Positions 25,466-34,598 are shown, counted from the stretch's first letter. The stretch: 64,000 nt of DNA from JAAYCI01 sp964370045 (GCA_964370045.1 CAYJGZ010000004.1:72619-136618); one strand, 5' to 3'. Numbers and translations: made by a program. The notes: generated from the letters alone by a model not told the origin.

Positions 25466-25595
25466 TGACTTGTGTAATCTAAAAGTTTACAATAGATGTC
25501 AAGATGTTTTTAAGCGCCCCATCGTGGGCGATACAAAATAAAAAATGGCGCACACGCTGATACGTTGTGCGGACAAACAAAAAGGAGAATGTAAA

Positions 25596-25820
25596 ATGAC
25601 TACACTTGAAAAACTGGAAAAAATCGTGAGCGAGTACAAGGAAATCGAGCCGGGCAGCCTGAAGGCAGAGACCACTTTTGCAGAGCTTGAGCTGGACAGC
25701 CTGGACGTTGTGGACATGACAATGGCATGTGAGGACGAGTTCGGTGTGAGTGTTGAGATGGATGAGAACCTCAAGAGCTTTGGCGACTTGATTGCTATTT
25801 TGGAAGCGGGCAAGGAATAA
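25596..25820 (+). CDS. acpP: Acyl carrier protein
   Basis: 74 residues from ATG 25596 after AAAGGAGAA. The phosphopantetheine serine is in ELDSLDVVDM (about residue 36). Acidic and helical, as expected. It carries the growing acyl chain for every step of this cluster. A family A repeat and a strong hairpin follow, probably limiting read-through to fabK and giving more ACP than enzyme. Confidence 0.96.
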   Translation: MTTLEKLEKIVSEYKEIEPGSLKAETTFAELELDSLDVVDMTMACEDEFGVSVEMDENLKSFGDLIAILEAGKE

Positions 25821-25867
25821 GCCGGATAGTTTTGAGACAACATACATAACACCAAAAATCACAGGCA

Positions 25868-25982
25868 GTGGACACATAGAAGTAATTTGGAATACGCTAA
25901 GTATGAGAAGAAGGCGGTATACTCCCCCGCCGCAGGCGGGGAGTATACCAAAAAAAACTAAAGCTACTTTTTTGTCTGCACC
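25868..25982 (+). repeat. Family A palindromic repeat, copy A1
   Basis: Outer segment GTGGACACATAGAAG, then the central hairpin GGTATACTCCCC... / GGGGAGTATACC (25916-25949), then AAACTAAAGC...GTCTGCACC. The direct repeat ACCAAAAATCACAGGCAGTG lies at its left end (25851-25870) and again, with two extra A, at its right (25980-26001). Confidence 0.85.
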
Positions 25983-25984
25983 AA

Positions 25985-26027
25985 AAAAATCACAGGCAGT
26001 GAGAAAATGTGCCTGCCTGTGATTTTT
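25985..26027 (+). terminator. Terminator after acpP
   Basis: AAAAATCACAGGCAG pairs perfectly with CTGCCTGTGATTTTT over a 13-base loop. Confidence 0.8.
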
Positions 26028-26062
26028 GCGCTGATTTTTTGCCATAGACAAGGTTCTGCTAT

Positions 26063-26221
26063 ATAGTGTCGTCACAAGTGTTCAGCCGTCATATTTTGGC
26101 GATTTTTCCGCCATACTGTGTTGTTAAAACTCGCATTCCACAAAGGAGTGCATCGTTTTTCCGCCGTGTCTTGCGAAAAAATTGCTCAAAATCTGTTCGT
26201 TCGGGCTTATGACGACACTAT
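26063..26221. repeat. Family B element with 12-bp terminal inverted repeats
   Basis: ATAGTGTCGTCA (26063-26074) and its exact complement TGACGACACTAT (26210-26221) bound 159 bp. Inside is AGTGTTCAGCCGTCATATTT, which recurs inverted at 44350-44380. No coding potential, so MITE-like. Confidence 0.65.
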
Positions 26222-26259
26222 CTAAAGGTTTTACATTGTGTGAAAAGAGGGGATGCGCA

Positions 26260-27207
26260 TTGATTAAGAGCACTCTGTGTGAAATATTGGGGATTGAGTA
26301 TCCCGTTATACAAGGTGGCATGGCTTGGATTGCAGATGCAGAGCTTGCCGCCGCTGTGAGTAACGGCGGAGGGCTTGGGCTTATATCCGCTATGAATGCC
26401 GACGCCGAGTGGCTGAGGGTGGAAATTCGCAAGGCGAAGTCGCTTACGGATAAGCCGTTTGGGGTGAACATCATGCTCCAAAGCCCCTTTGCAAACGAGG
26501 TGGCGCAGCTTGTTGTGGAAGAAAGGGTGCCTGTGCTCACTACGGGTGCGGGCAACCCCGGAAAATATATGGAGAGCTGGCTTGCCGCAGGCATAAAGGT
26601 GATGCCTGTGGTGGCGAGCGTGGCGCTGGCACGCATGATGGAGCGCAGCGGCGCAACCGCCGTGATTGCGGAAGGCTGCGAGAGCGGTGGGCACATAGGC
26701 GAGAGCACTACCATGACGCTGGTGCCGCAGGTGTGCGATGCGGTGAAGATACCCGTGGTGGCCGCAGGCGGCATAGGCGACGGGCGAGGCTTTGCGGCGG
26801 CGCTGATGCTGGGCGCTGTGGCGGTGCAGGTGGGCACACGCTTTTTGGTGGCAAGCGAGTGCAACGTGCACGAAAACTACAAGCAAAAGGTGATAAAGGC
26901 ACGTGACATAGACACCATTGCCACGGGCAAGCGCCTTGGGCATCCTGTGCGTAGCATAAAAAATGCGTTCAGCCGTGATTACTTTAAGAAAGAGTACGAC
27001 TCGTCCGTGAGCGATACCGACCTTGAGGCACTGGGCGGCGGCGCACTGTACCGTGCGGCAAAGCAGGGCGACGAAAAGGACGGCTGCTTTTTGGCAGGGC
27101 AGGTGGCAGGCATGATAACAAAGGAGCAACCTGCGGCGGAGATAGTGAAGGAGATTTGCGAGCAGGCCGAGGAGCTTTTGAAAGGAGCTTCGGCATGGGT
27201 AAAATAG
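26260..27207 (+). CDS. fabK: Enoyl-ACP reductase II (flavin-dependent)
   Basis: 315 residues; FMN/NAD(P)H enzyme that reduces trans-2-enoyl-ACP, replacing FabI. It has the nitronate-monooxygenase-like barrel: IEYPVIQGGMAWIADAEL, EGCESGGHIG and PVVAAGGIGDGRG. I place the start at TTG 26260 because AGAGGGG sits seven bases upstream and this gives the normal N-terminus; the frame is open further back into the family B repeat. No fabI seen in the window. It overlaps fabD by 13 bases. Confidence 0.94.
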   Translation: MIKSTLCEILGIEYPVIQGGMAWIADAELAAAVSNGGGLGLISAMNADAEWLRVEIRKAKSLTDKPFGVNIMLQSPFANEVAQLVVEERVPVLTTGAGNPGKYMESWLAAGIKVMPVVASVALARMMERSGATAVIAEGCESGGHIGESTTMTLVPQVCDAVKIPVVAAGGIGDGRGFAAALMLGAVAVQVGTRFLVASECNVHENYKQKVIKARDIDTIATGKRLGHPVRSIKNAFSRDYFKKEYDSSVSDTDLEALGGGALYRAAKQGDEKDGCFLAGQVAGMITKEQPAAEIVKEICEQAEELLKGASAWVK

Positions 27208-28109
27208 CCTTTTTGTTCGCAGGACAGGGCGCACAGTACAGCGGCATGGGCAAAAGCCTGTACGAGGGTAGCGGTGCGGCAAAGCGGCTGATGGACGAGG
27301 CGGAGAGTGTGCGTAAGGGCACACTGGCCGACTGCTTTGAGGCGGATGCCGAGCGTCTTTCGCAGACGGAAGTGACCCAGCCGTGCGTTTTCACGGTAGA
27401 CCTTGCGGCGGCGCTGGCGCTGAAAGAGGCAGGCATAGCGCCCGAGGGTGTGGCAGGCTTTTCGCTGGGGGAGATGGCGGCGCTGAGCTTCGCAGGCGCT
27501 TTTACCCACAAAAAAGGCTTTGAGCTTGTGTGCGAGCGTGCACGGCTGATGAAAAATGCGGCGGAGCAAAACCCCGGCGCAATGGCGGCGGTGCTAAAGC
27601 TGAGCGATGAGGACGTGCAGGCCATTTGCGCACGCTTTTCGCAGGTGTACCCCGTGAACTACAACTGCAAGGGTCAGCTGGTGGTGGCCGCCGCAAAGGA
27701 GGAGCTTGCCGCCTTTTGCGATGAAGTAAAGGCCGCAAAAGGCCTTGCAAAGCCGCTGGCGGTGAGCGGAGGCTTTCACTCGCCCTTTATGAGCGAGGCG
27801 GCAGATGCCTTTGAGCAGGTGCTTTCGGATAGCGGCATGAGCGCCCCCGAAATGCCCGTGTACGCAAACCTTACGGCAAAACCCTACGAGGAGAACGCCC
27901 TTGCAAAAACGCTGGCGATGCAAATACAAAGCCCCGTGCTTTGGAGCAGGACCATCCTAAACATGCAGGAAGATGGCTTTGACACCTTTGTGGAGGTTGG
28001 CCCCGGCAAAACACTGATAGGGCTGGTAAAGCGCATTGCACCGAGCGCAAAGCTTTTGAATGTTCAAACGGCGGAAGATGTGCAAAATGCGGTAAAAGAG
28101 CTTTTGTAG
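27195..28109 (+). CDS. fabD: Malonyl-CoA:ACP transacylase
   Basis: 304 residues from ATG 27195 (AAAGGAG site inside the fabK end). It transfers malonyl from CoA to ACP. Motifs: FLFAGQGAQYSGMG, nucleophile Ser90 in GFSLGEMAAL, catalytic His195 in SGGFHSPFM, and the late VEVGPGKTLIGLVKRI. The overlap with fabK implies coupled translation. Confidence 0.96.
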   Translation: MGKIAFLFAGQGAQYSGMGKSLYEGSGAAKRLMDEAESVRKGTLADCFEADAERLSQTEVTQPCVFTVDLAAALALKEAGIAPEGVAGFSLGEMAALSFAGAFTHKKGFELVCERARLMKNAAEQNPGAMAAVLKLSDEDVQAICARFSQVYPVNYNCKGQLVVAAAKEELAAFCDEVKAAKGLAKPLAVSGGFHSPFMSEAADAFEQVLSDSGMSAPEMPVYANLTAKPYEENALAKTLAMQIQSPVLWSRTILNMQEDGFDTFVEVGPGKTLIGLVKRIAPSAKLLNVQTAEDVQNAVKELL

Positions 28110-28234
28110 CACCGTAAAATAAGAGTGTGGGCAAAAGCGCCGGCTGTATTTTGCTATATCTTTCGTGCTTGTTGTGGGGTGCTGTGCCTCTAAATCGAAT
28201 TGTATTACCACGCCCAAAAAGAATAGGAGCATAC

Positions 28235-28978
28235 ATGAATTTAGGTGGAAAAACAGCGCTTGTAAGCGGCGCTTCAAGAGGGATAGGCCGTGCTGTTGCG
28301 CTGGCATTTGCAAAGGCTGGGGCGAATGTCGCTCTTGTGTACGCAGGCAGCGAGCAGGCGGCGGAGCAGGTGAAATCCGAGGCGATAAAGCTGGGCGTAA
28401 ACGCAAAGACATATAAATGCGACGTGGCCGACTTTGCCGCGACAAAACAGCTGACAGCGCAGGTGATAGAGGACTTTGGCGGTGTGGACATTCTTGTGAA
28501 CAATGCGGGAATTGTGAAGGACACGCTGATGCTTGCCATGACAGAGGAGGACTTTGATTCGGTGATAAACGTCAACCTAAAGGGTGCGTTTAACCTGACA
28601 AAGCACCTTTACCAGCACTTTATGCGCAAGCGTTACGGCAGAATAGTGAACATCACCTCGGTGGTGGGGCTAAACGGCAACGCAGGACAGGCGAACTATG
28701 CCGCTTCCAAGGCAGGCATGATTGGCCTTACCAAAAGCACCGCAAAGGAGCTTGCCGCACGGGGCGTTACGTGTAATGCGGTGGCCCCCGGCATGATAGA
28801 ATCGGACATGACAAAGGAGCTTTCGGAGAAGGTGCAGGGCGAAATTCTCGCACGCATACCCCAAAAGCGCATGGGAAATGCGGATGAGGTGGCACAGCTG
28901 GTGCTGTTCCTTGCGAGCGATGCGGCGGCGTACATCACGGGCGAGGTTGTCCGTGTGGACGGCGGAATGAGCATGTAA
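28235..28978 (+). CDS. fabG: 3-oxoacyl-ACP reductase
   Basis: 247 residues from ATG 28235 (AGGAG site). NADPH-dependent short-chain dehydrogenase that reduces 3-ketoacyl-ACP. Cofactor loop SGASRGIGRA (11-20), NNAG at 89-92, and catalytic Ser142, Tyr155 and Lys159 (ITSVVG, YAASK). The C-terminal GEVVRVDGGMSM is typical. A 125-base gap after fabD shows no clear promoter. Confidence 0.96.
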   Translation: MNLGGKTALVSGASRGIGRAVALAFAKAGANVALVYAGSEQAAEQVKSEAIKLGVNAKTYKCDVADFAATKQLTAQVIEDFGGVDILVNNAGIVKDTLMLAMTEEDFDSVINVNLKGAFNLTKHLYQHFMRKRYGRIVNITSVVGLNGNAGQANYAASKAGMIGLTKSTAKELAARGVTCNAVAPGMIESDMTKELSEKVQGEILARIPQKRMGNADEVAQLVLFLASDAAAYITGEVVRVDGGMSM

Positions 28979-29081
28979 AATTGCGCATGTGCGTATATGC
29001 TGAAAAGTGTTTCTTCAGCATCACAGGCAGGAAACACAAAATATCAACTTTACACAGTTGCAACTACATATGGGAGGTCAT

Positions 29082-30311
29082 ATGAGACGGGTAGTAATAA
29101 GCGGGATGGGCACTGTTAGCCCCGTGGGAAATACGGTAGAGCAGGCATGGCAGGCACTGAAAGAGGGCAAAAGCGGCATCGAAAGCATTAAAAGCTTTGA
29201 TGCGTCCGAGTACAAGGTGCAAATTGCGGCGGAGGTAAAGGACTTTGACCCTCTGCTTTACATCGAAAAGAGCGAGGTGCGCAAAAACGACCTCTACACA
29301 CGCTACGCCATTGCGGCGGCAACCCAGGCTATGCAGGACAGCGGCATCGAGGGCACAATAGAGCCCGAGCGCCTTGGTGTGTACATCGGCAGTGGCATTG
29401 GCGGCATACAAACCACAGTGGAGCAGCATACGGTTTTGGCAAGCGGCAAAACAAAGCTGACACCCTTTTTCATACCTATGATGATAGCAAATGCGGCGGC
29501 GGGTGTTGTGGCTATTCGCTACAATGCGCAGGGGCCTACACTTCCTGTTGTCACCGCCTGCGCTACCTCCTCCCACACGGTGGGCGAGGCGTTTCGTGCG
29601 ATAAAGCACGGCTATGCGGATGCGATACTCGCAGGCGGCAGCGAGGCGGCTATATGTCCGCTCTCCGTTGCGGGCTTTATAGGCTGTATGGCGCTCACCA
29701 CAAACCCCGACCCACTCACCGCCTGTACTCCGTTCGACGCACGGCGCAGTGGTTTTGTAATAGGTGACGGTGCGGCTGTGCTAATGCTGGAGGAGTATGA
29801 AAGGGCAAAGGCACGTGGTGCGCACATTTATGCGGAGGTTGCAGGCTACGGCAACACCACCGACGCATACCACATCACAGCGCCCCAGCCCGAGGCTGTG
29901 GGCATAAGCAAAGCCATAAGCCTTGCGGTGAAAGAGGCGGACATCACGGTGGGCAAAAGAACCTATGTGAATGCCCACGGAACAAGCACCCAACTAAACG
30001 ACAAAACCGAGACGCTTGGCTATAAAAATGCGCTGGGAGGTGCGGCGTACGAGGTGGCCATAAGCAGTACAAAGAGCATGACGGGGCACATGTTGGGTGC
30101 GGCAGGTGGAATGGAAGCGATTGTGTGTGCAAAGGCGTTGCAGACGGGAATTGCACCGCCCACCATTGGCTATGAGGTAGCAGACCCCGAGTGCGACCTT
30201 AACTACATTCCGAACAAGGCGATAGAGCGTGAATTTGAGACGGCTATCTCCACTTCGCTCGGCTTTGGCGGGCATAATGCTTGCTTAGTATTCAAGAAAT
30301 ATGAGGGATAA
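29082..30311 (+). CDS. fabF: 3-oxoacyl-ACP synthase II
   Basis: 409 residues; elongating condensing enzyme. Start at ATG 29082 (MRRVVISGMGTVSPVGN) after GGGAGG; the frame opens 25 codons earlier without support. Nucleophile Cys160 in VVTACATSSH, and the two histidines in VNAHGTST and KSMTGHMLGAAG. It follows fabG by about 100 bases and precedes accB by 5. Confidence 0.96.
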   Translation: MRRVVISGMGTVSPVGNTVEQAWQALKEGKSGIESIKSFDASEYKVQIAAEVKDFDPLLYIEKSEVRKNDLYTRYAIAAATQAMQDSGIEGTIEPERLGVYIGSGIGGIQTTVEQHTVLASGKTKLTPFFIPMMIANAAAGVVAIRYNAQGPTLPVVTACATSSHTVGEAFRAIKHGYADAILAGGSEAAICPLSVAGFIGCMALTTNPDPLTACTPFDARRSGFVIGDGAAVLMLEEYERAKARGAHIYAEVAGYGNTTDAYHITAPQPEAVGISKAISLAVKEADITVGKRTYVNAHGTSTQLNDKTETLGYKNALGGAAYEVAISSTKSMTGHMLGAAGGMEAIVCAKALQTGIAPPTIGYEVADPECDLNYIPNKAIEREFETAISTSLGFGGHNACLVFKKYEG

Positions 30312-30316
30312 CACAT

Positions 30317-30757
30317 ATGGATATTGCTAACGTAGAAAAGCTGGCACAAATAATGGAGCAATACGGCCTCACCCACCTGAAGGTGGAAGAGACGGACATG
30401 CACGTGGAGCTGAAAAAGGAGCAGGTGATGGTGAGCGCCGCCCTGCCCGTGGCAAGTGCGCCGCAGGCCGCCGCATCGTCTGCGCCTGCCGCCGCAGCAG
30501 CTGCGCAGACAGAGCAAGCGCAGGGCGAGGCGATAGCATCGCCGCTTGTGGGAGTGGTGTACCTTGCATCCTCTCCCGAGGCCGCACCATTTGTAAAAGT
30601 GGGGGACAAGGTGGCCAAAGGCCAGATACTGTGCATTGTGGAGGCCATGAAGGTGATGAACGAGTTCGTTGCGCCTCGTGATGGCGAAGTGTGCGAAATA
30701 AGCGTGCAAAACGGCGAGCTTGTGGAGTGTGGCCAGTGCCTGTTTAGGCTGGTGTAA
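30317..30757 (+). CDS. accB: Biotin carboxyl carrier protein of acetyl-CoA carboxylase
   Basis: 146 residues: a short N-terminal helix pair, an Ala/Pro-rich flexible linker (about 40-72), and a biotinyl domain with Lys112 in IVEAMKVMNE. It carries CO2 from AccC to the AccDA carboxyltransferase. The linker is a normal feature. A hairpin and a family A repeat separate it from fabZ. Confidence 0.95.
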   Translation: MDIANVEKLAQIMEQYGLTHLKVEETDMHVELKKEQVMVSAALPVASAPQAAASSAPAAAAAAQTEQAQGEAIASPLVGVVYLASSPEAAPFVKVGDKVAKGQILCIVEAMKVMNEFVAPRDGEVCEISVQNGELVECGQCLFRLV

Positions 30758-30764
30758 GAAGAAA

Positions 30765-30814
30765 GAAATGCCGCAAAGGTGCATATACAATATATGTAAC
30801 TGTAGCGGCGTTTC
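30765..30814 (+). promoter_or_regulatory. Two-tier hairpin downstream of accB
   Basis: GAAATGCCGC pairs with GCGGCGTTTC, and inside it CATATA pairs with TATATG. There is no long T-run, so it is more likely an mRNA stability or processing stem than a terminator. Confidence 0.5.
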
Positions 30815-30838
30815 GCATCTGACACCGTAAATGGGGAA

Positions 30839-30955
30839 GTGTCCAAAAGCGGTGATTTAGAATATGTTAAGTGCGAGAAGAAGGCGCTATATCCTCCCCG
30901 CCGCAGGCGGGGAGGATATAGCAAAAAACTTAATCACCTCTATATGGCCACTCCC
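30839..30955 (+). repeat. Family A palindromic repeat, copy A2
   Basis: Central perfect 17-bp stem GCTATATCCTCCCCGCC over GCA (30886-30922), with outer arms GTGTCCAAAAGCGGTGATT and AATCACCTCTATATGGCCAC. It interrupts the fab/acc operon between accB and fabZ. Confidence 0.85.
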
Positions 30956-31022
30956 ATAAATGGTGTATTATTGACAGTCTGAGGGCGCACTGTGCGGTGC
31001 GCATATAAAGGAGAGAGCTAAA

Positions 31023-31442
31023 ATGGATGTTTCCGAAATCAAAAAAATCCTGCCTCACCGTGAGCCGATGCTGCTTGTGCAAAGCGTGAGCATGGACGAA
31101 GAGGGCACGGCACACGGCAAGTACACCGTGAGCGGCGAGGAATTTTTTTTGCAGGGACATTTTCCGAGCAATCCCGTAGTGCCGGGCGTGATATTATGTG
31201 AGATGTTGGCGCAGACATGCTGTGTGCTTTTGGGCGAAAGCGCCATGGAGGAGGGCACAACACCCTACTTCACGGGGCTGGACAAGGTGAAGTTCAGAAG
31301 GCCCGTAAAGCCGGGCGAAACGTTCGAGACCGCCTGCAAAATAACACGCAGTAAAGGGCCTTTTTTCTTTGCGGAGGGCACGGGAAGCGTGAATGGAGAG
31401 CTTGCGGTGAGCGCACAGTTTAGCTTTGCGCTGGTGAAATAG
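31023..31442 (+). CDS. fabZ: 3-hydroxyacyl-ACP dehydratase
   Basis: 139-residue hot-dog enzyme. Catalytic His46 in GHFPSNPVVPG and Glu60 in LCEMLAQ; start IKKILPHREPMLLVQ is the family N-terminus with Glu where Tyr or Phe is usual. It dehydrates 3-hydroxyacyl-ACP before FabK. A GGAGAG site precedes ATG 31023. Confidence 0.95.
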   Translation: MDVSEIKKILPHREPMLLVQSVSMDEEGTAHGKYTVSGEEFFLQGHFPSNPVVPGVILCEMLAQTCCVLLGESAMEEGTTPYFTGLDKVKFRRPVKPGETFETACKITRSKGPFFFAEGTGSVNGELAVSAQFSFALVK

Positions 31443-31479
31443 CGCAGGGAATACACACTGTGTATGAAGGGAGCAGGGC

Positions 31480-32817
31480 ATGTTTCAAAAACTACTGATT
31501 GCAAACCGTGGCGAGATTGCGGTGCGCATTATTCGTGCGTGTAAGGAAATGGGCATTGCCACCGTGGCTATATTTAGCGAGGCGGACAGGAACGCCATGC
31601 ACGTGAGCATGGCGGACGAGAGCGTGTGCGTGGGCGGGCCGCTTGTGCAGGACAGCTACCTGAACATGACCTCCATTTTGATGGCGGCGGTGGGCACGGG
31701 CGCACAGGCAATTCACCCGGGGTACGGCCTTTTGAGCGAAAACGCACGCTTTGCGGCGCTGTGCGAGGAGTGCAACATTGTGTTTGTGGGGCCCACAGCA
31801 CAGCAGATAAGCCTTTTGGGCGATAAGGAAAAAGCACGCAAAACCATGCAAAAAGCGGGCGTGCCCGTAGTGCCGGGCGTGGGGCTGGTGGAGAATGCAC
31901 GCATAGCGTACTCTGCCGCAAAGCGCATAGGCCTGCCGCTCTTGATAAAGGCAAGAGCAGGCGGCGGCGGCAGGGGTATTCGCAGGGTGGATGACCTAAA
32001 GGAAATCCCCTCGGCGTTTGCGGCGGCGACGGCCGAGGCGCAAAGTGCCTTTGGCGATGGCAGCTGCTACATGGAGCGCCTGCTGACAAGCGTAAAGCAC
32101 GTGGAGATGCAGATAATTTGCGATAACGAGGGGCGTGTGGTCTGCCTTGGGGAGCGTGAGTGCTCCGTACAGCGCAAAAACCAAAAGCTCCTTGAGGAAA
32201 GCCCCTCGCCGGCTGTTACCCCTGCGGTGCGCAAAAAGATGATGAGCGCCGCAAAGGCGGCCGCAAAGGCGGTGGGCTACCGTAACGTAGGAACTATCGA
32301 GTTTTTGCTGGATGAGGACAATGAGTTCTACTTTATGGAGATGAACACACGCTTGCAGGTGGAACATCCTGTCACTGAGATGGTGAGCGGCATTGATATT
32401 GTCACATGGCAAATACGTGTGGCGGCAGGCCTGCCGCTTAGCTTTACGCAGGCGGACATAAGCCTCGAGGGACACGCCATAGAGTGCCGCATAAATGCGG
32501 AGGACCCCCAAAAAGATTTTGCGCCCAGCTGTGGCAAAATAAACCTTTTGCACGTGCCGGGCGGGCACGGGGTGCGCTTTGATACGGCGCTGTACCAAGA
32601 GTACACCGTGCCGCCTTACTACGACTCTATGCTGGGCAAGCTTATTGTGCACGCACCTACAAGGGAGCAGGCGGTGCGCAAAATGCAAACGGCGCTGAGC
32701 GAGCTTGTGGTGGACGGCGTACAGCACACGGCGGAGCTTCAGATGGATATTTTGGAGGACGAAAAGTTTTTGAGTGGGCAGTACACCACCGAATTTATGA
32801 CAGGTAGGGGCATGTGA
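31480..32817 (+). CDS. accC: Biotin carboxylase subunit of acetyl-CoA carboxylase
   Basis: 445 residues, standard. ATP-grasp enzyme that carboxylates biotin on AccB with bicarbonate. N-terminus FQKLLIANRGEIAVRIIRAC, ATP lid KARAGGGGRGIR, metal site EFYFMEMNTRLQVEHPVTE. Its stop overlaps the accD start by one base. Confidence 0.97.
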   Translation: MFQKLLIANRGEIAVRIIRACKEMGIATVAIFSEADRNAMHVSMADESVCVGGPLVQDSYLNMTSILMAAVGTGAQAIHPGYGLLSENARFAALCEECNIVFVGPTAQQISLLGDKEKARKTMQKAGVPVVPGVGLVENARIAYSAAKRIGLPLLIKARAGGGGRGIRRVDDLKEIPSAFAAATAEAQSAFGDGSCYMERLLTSVKHVEMQIICDNEGRVVCLGERECSVQRKNQKLLEESPSPAVTPAVRKKMMSAAKAAAKAVGYRNVGTIEFLLDEDNEFYFMEMNTRLQVEHPVTEMVSGIDIVTWQIRVAAGLPLSFTQADISLEGHAIECRINAEDPQKDFAPSCGKINLLHVPGGHGVRFDTALYQEYTVPPYYDSMLGKLIVHAPTREQAVRKMQTALSELVVDGVQHTAELQMDILEDEKFLSGQYTTEFMTGRGM

Positions 32818-33698
32818 TGTTAGGTAAATTAAACTTTAAGCGCAGCCGCAACACACTCGAAAAGTGGGCAGGGGATGCAACACAAAACGTTCCCGGCGTG
32901 CCCGACGCAATGTGTGTGCGCTGCCCCGGGTGCGCACGAACTATATTCAGCGCCGACATGGAGAGCGAGCAATATTTGTGCAGTGTGTGTGGACATCATT
33001 TTCGCATGAGCGCACGCAAGCGAATAGCGCTTATGTGCGATGAAAACAGCTTTGAGGAGCGGGATGCCGCCCTGCACAGCGCAGACCCGCTGGAGTTTTC
33101 GGGCTATGAGGTGAAGCTGAAAATAGCCTCGGAGCAAAGCGGCGAGGAGGATGCCGTTTTGTGCGGCACTGCACGCATAAACGGCTATGAGTGCGCCGTT
33201 TTTGCGATGAGCGGAGATTTTATGATGGGAAGCATGGGCGGTGTTGTGGGCGAAAAGCTCACCCGACTTTTTGAGAGCGCCATTGAGCTGGGACTGCCTG
33301 TGGTGGGCTTTACCACCTCGGGCGGTGCGCGTATGCAGGAGGGCATCCTTTCGCTGATGCAAATGGCAAAGGTGAGCGGCGCGGTGAAGCGGCACAGCGA
33401 TGCGGGCCTGCTTTTTGTGGCGGTGCTGTGCGACCCCACGACAGGCGGCGTGACCGCAAGCTTTGCGATGGAGGGGGACATTCTTTTGTCTGAGCCGGGG
33501 GCGCTGATAGGCTTTGCAGGCCCTCGTGTAATAGAGCAGACAATGCGGCAAAAGCTGCCCAAAGGCTTTCAGCGAGCGGAGTTTTTGCTGGAGAAGGGAT
33601 TTTTGGATGCGGTGATTCCACGCACACGCATGAAGGTGACGCTTGCGCAGATACTGCGGCTTCACAATGCGAGCAAAAAGGAGGAGGAAAGCGTATGA
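32817..33698 (+). CDS. accD: Acetyl-CoA carboxylase carboxyltransferase beta subunit
   Basis: 293 residues from ATG 32817. The N-terminal zinc ribbon uses Cys36/Cys39 and Cys55/Cys58 (CPGC...CSVC). The crotonase-like core has FTTSGGARMQEGILSLMQMAK and the oxyanion region DPTTGGVTASFAM. It transfers CO2 to acetyl-CoA with AccA, whose start overlaps its stop (ATGA). Confidence 0.97.
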   Translation: MLGKLNFKRSRNTLEKWAGDATQNVPGVPDAMCVRCPGCARTIFSADMESEQYLCSVCGHHFRMSARKRIALMCDENSFEERDAALHSADPLEFSGYEVKLKIASEQSGEEDAVLCGTARINGYECAVFAMSGDFMMGSMGGVVGEKLTRLFESAIELGLPVVGFTTSGGARMQEGILSLMQMAKVSGAVKRHSDAGLLFVAVLCDPTTGGVTASFAMEGDILLSEPGALIGFAGPRVIEQTMRQKLPKGFQRAEFLLEKGFLDAVIPRTRMKVTLAQILRLHNASKKEEESV

Positions 33699-34486
33699 GT
33701 GCGTATGAGATTCTCCAAAAGGCTCGTGCGGCGGACAGACCCACCGGCAAGGCGTTTATCCGCAGGCTGTGCAGTGAGTTTATCGAGATGCGGGGCGACC
33801 GCCGCTTTGGGGACGACCACGCCATTATAGGCGGCGTTGGCATGATGGAGGGTATGCCCATCACTGTTATAGCGCACGAGCGTGGCAGCAGCCTTGCCAG
33901 CAGGGCACGGCGAAACTTTGGCATGGCGCACCCCGAGGGATACCGCAAGGCACTTCGCCTTGCAAAGCAGGCGGAAAAGTTTGGGCGGCCTGTTTTGTGC
34001 CTTGTGGACACGCAGGGTGCGTACAGCGGCATAGGTGCGGAGGAACGAGGGCAGGGGCAGGCGATAGCCGAGAGCCTGTGCGAGATGATGACGCTTAAAA
34101 CACCCGTGATAAGCGTGGTGATAGGGGAGGGCGGCAGCGGCGGTGCGCTGGCGCTGGCGGTGGCAGACAGAGTGTGGATGCTGGAAAACAGCATTTACTC
34201 GGTGATAAGCCCCGAGGGCTGCGCAAGCATACTGTGGAAGGACTCCTCCCGTGTGCAGGAGGCGTGCGAATGCCTAAGGCTTACCCCAAAACACCTTTTG
34301 GAGATGGGCGTGATAGAGGAAATTATCCCCGAAAAGACGCAGGACAGCACGTTTGAAGCGCTGAAAGAGCGCCTTGTGCAGACGTTTGCACAGCTTTGTG
34401 AAAAGGATACACACACGCTGTGTGAGGAGCGCTATGCAAGGTTTAGGAAGCTTGGGGCTTATATAGACCCTGCGCAGCAGGCATAA
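33695..34486 (+). CDS. accA: Acetyl-CoA carboxylase carboxyltransferase alpha subunit
   Basis: 263 residues, a little shorter than the E. coli protein because the N-terminal helical extension is short, as in many clostridia. Motifs: FGMAHPEGYRKALRL, DTQGAYSGIGAEERGQ, IGEGGSGGALAL, YSVISPEGCASILWKD. Last gene of the operon, followed by a terminator. Confidence 0.96.
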   Translation: MSAYEILQKARAADRPTGKAFIRRLCSEFIEMRGDRRFGDDHAIIGGVGMMEGMPITVIAHERGSSLASRARRNFGMAHPEGYRKALRLAKQAEKFGRPVLCLVDTQGAYSGIGAEERGQGQAIAESLCEMMTLKTPVISVVIGEGGSGGALALAVADRVWMLENSIYSVISPEGCASILWKDSSRVQEACECLRLTPKHLLEMGVIEEIIPEKTQDSTFEALKERLVQTFAQLCEKDTHTLCEERYARFRKLGAYIDPAQQA

Positions 34487-34513
34487 AGAGCAAACAATAT
34501 AGGTAAATGCGCT

Positions 34514-34550
34514 GCCCACCGAGCAAAAGGATTTGTTCGGTGGGCATTTT
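34514..34550 (+). terminator. Terminator of the fab/acc operon
   Basis: GCCCACCGAGCAAA pairs with TTTGTTCGGTGGGC around AGGA and runs into ATTTT. Confidence 0.85.
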
Positions 34551-34598
34551 GCGGCTGTAACACATGCTCAAATTGACTATTTTTTGGGTAACTTATGG

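Noticed and set aside
26063..26221. Insertion sequence
   Set aside because: The element is 159 bp and has no transposase frame; MITE-like is the most that can be said.
26218..27324. 368-codon frame on the minus strand
   Set aside because: It lies opposite fabK and fabD; codon bias and His/Cys-rich composition are typical of shadow frames.
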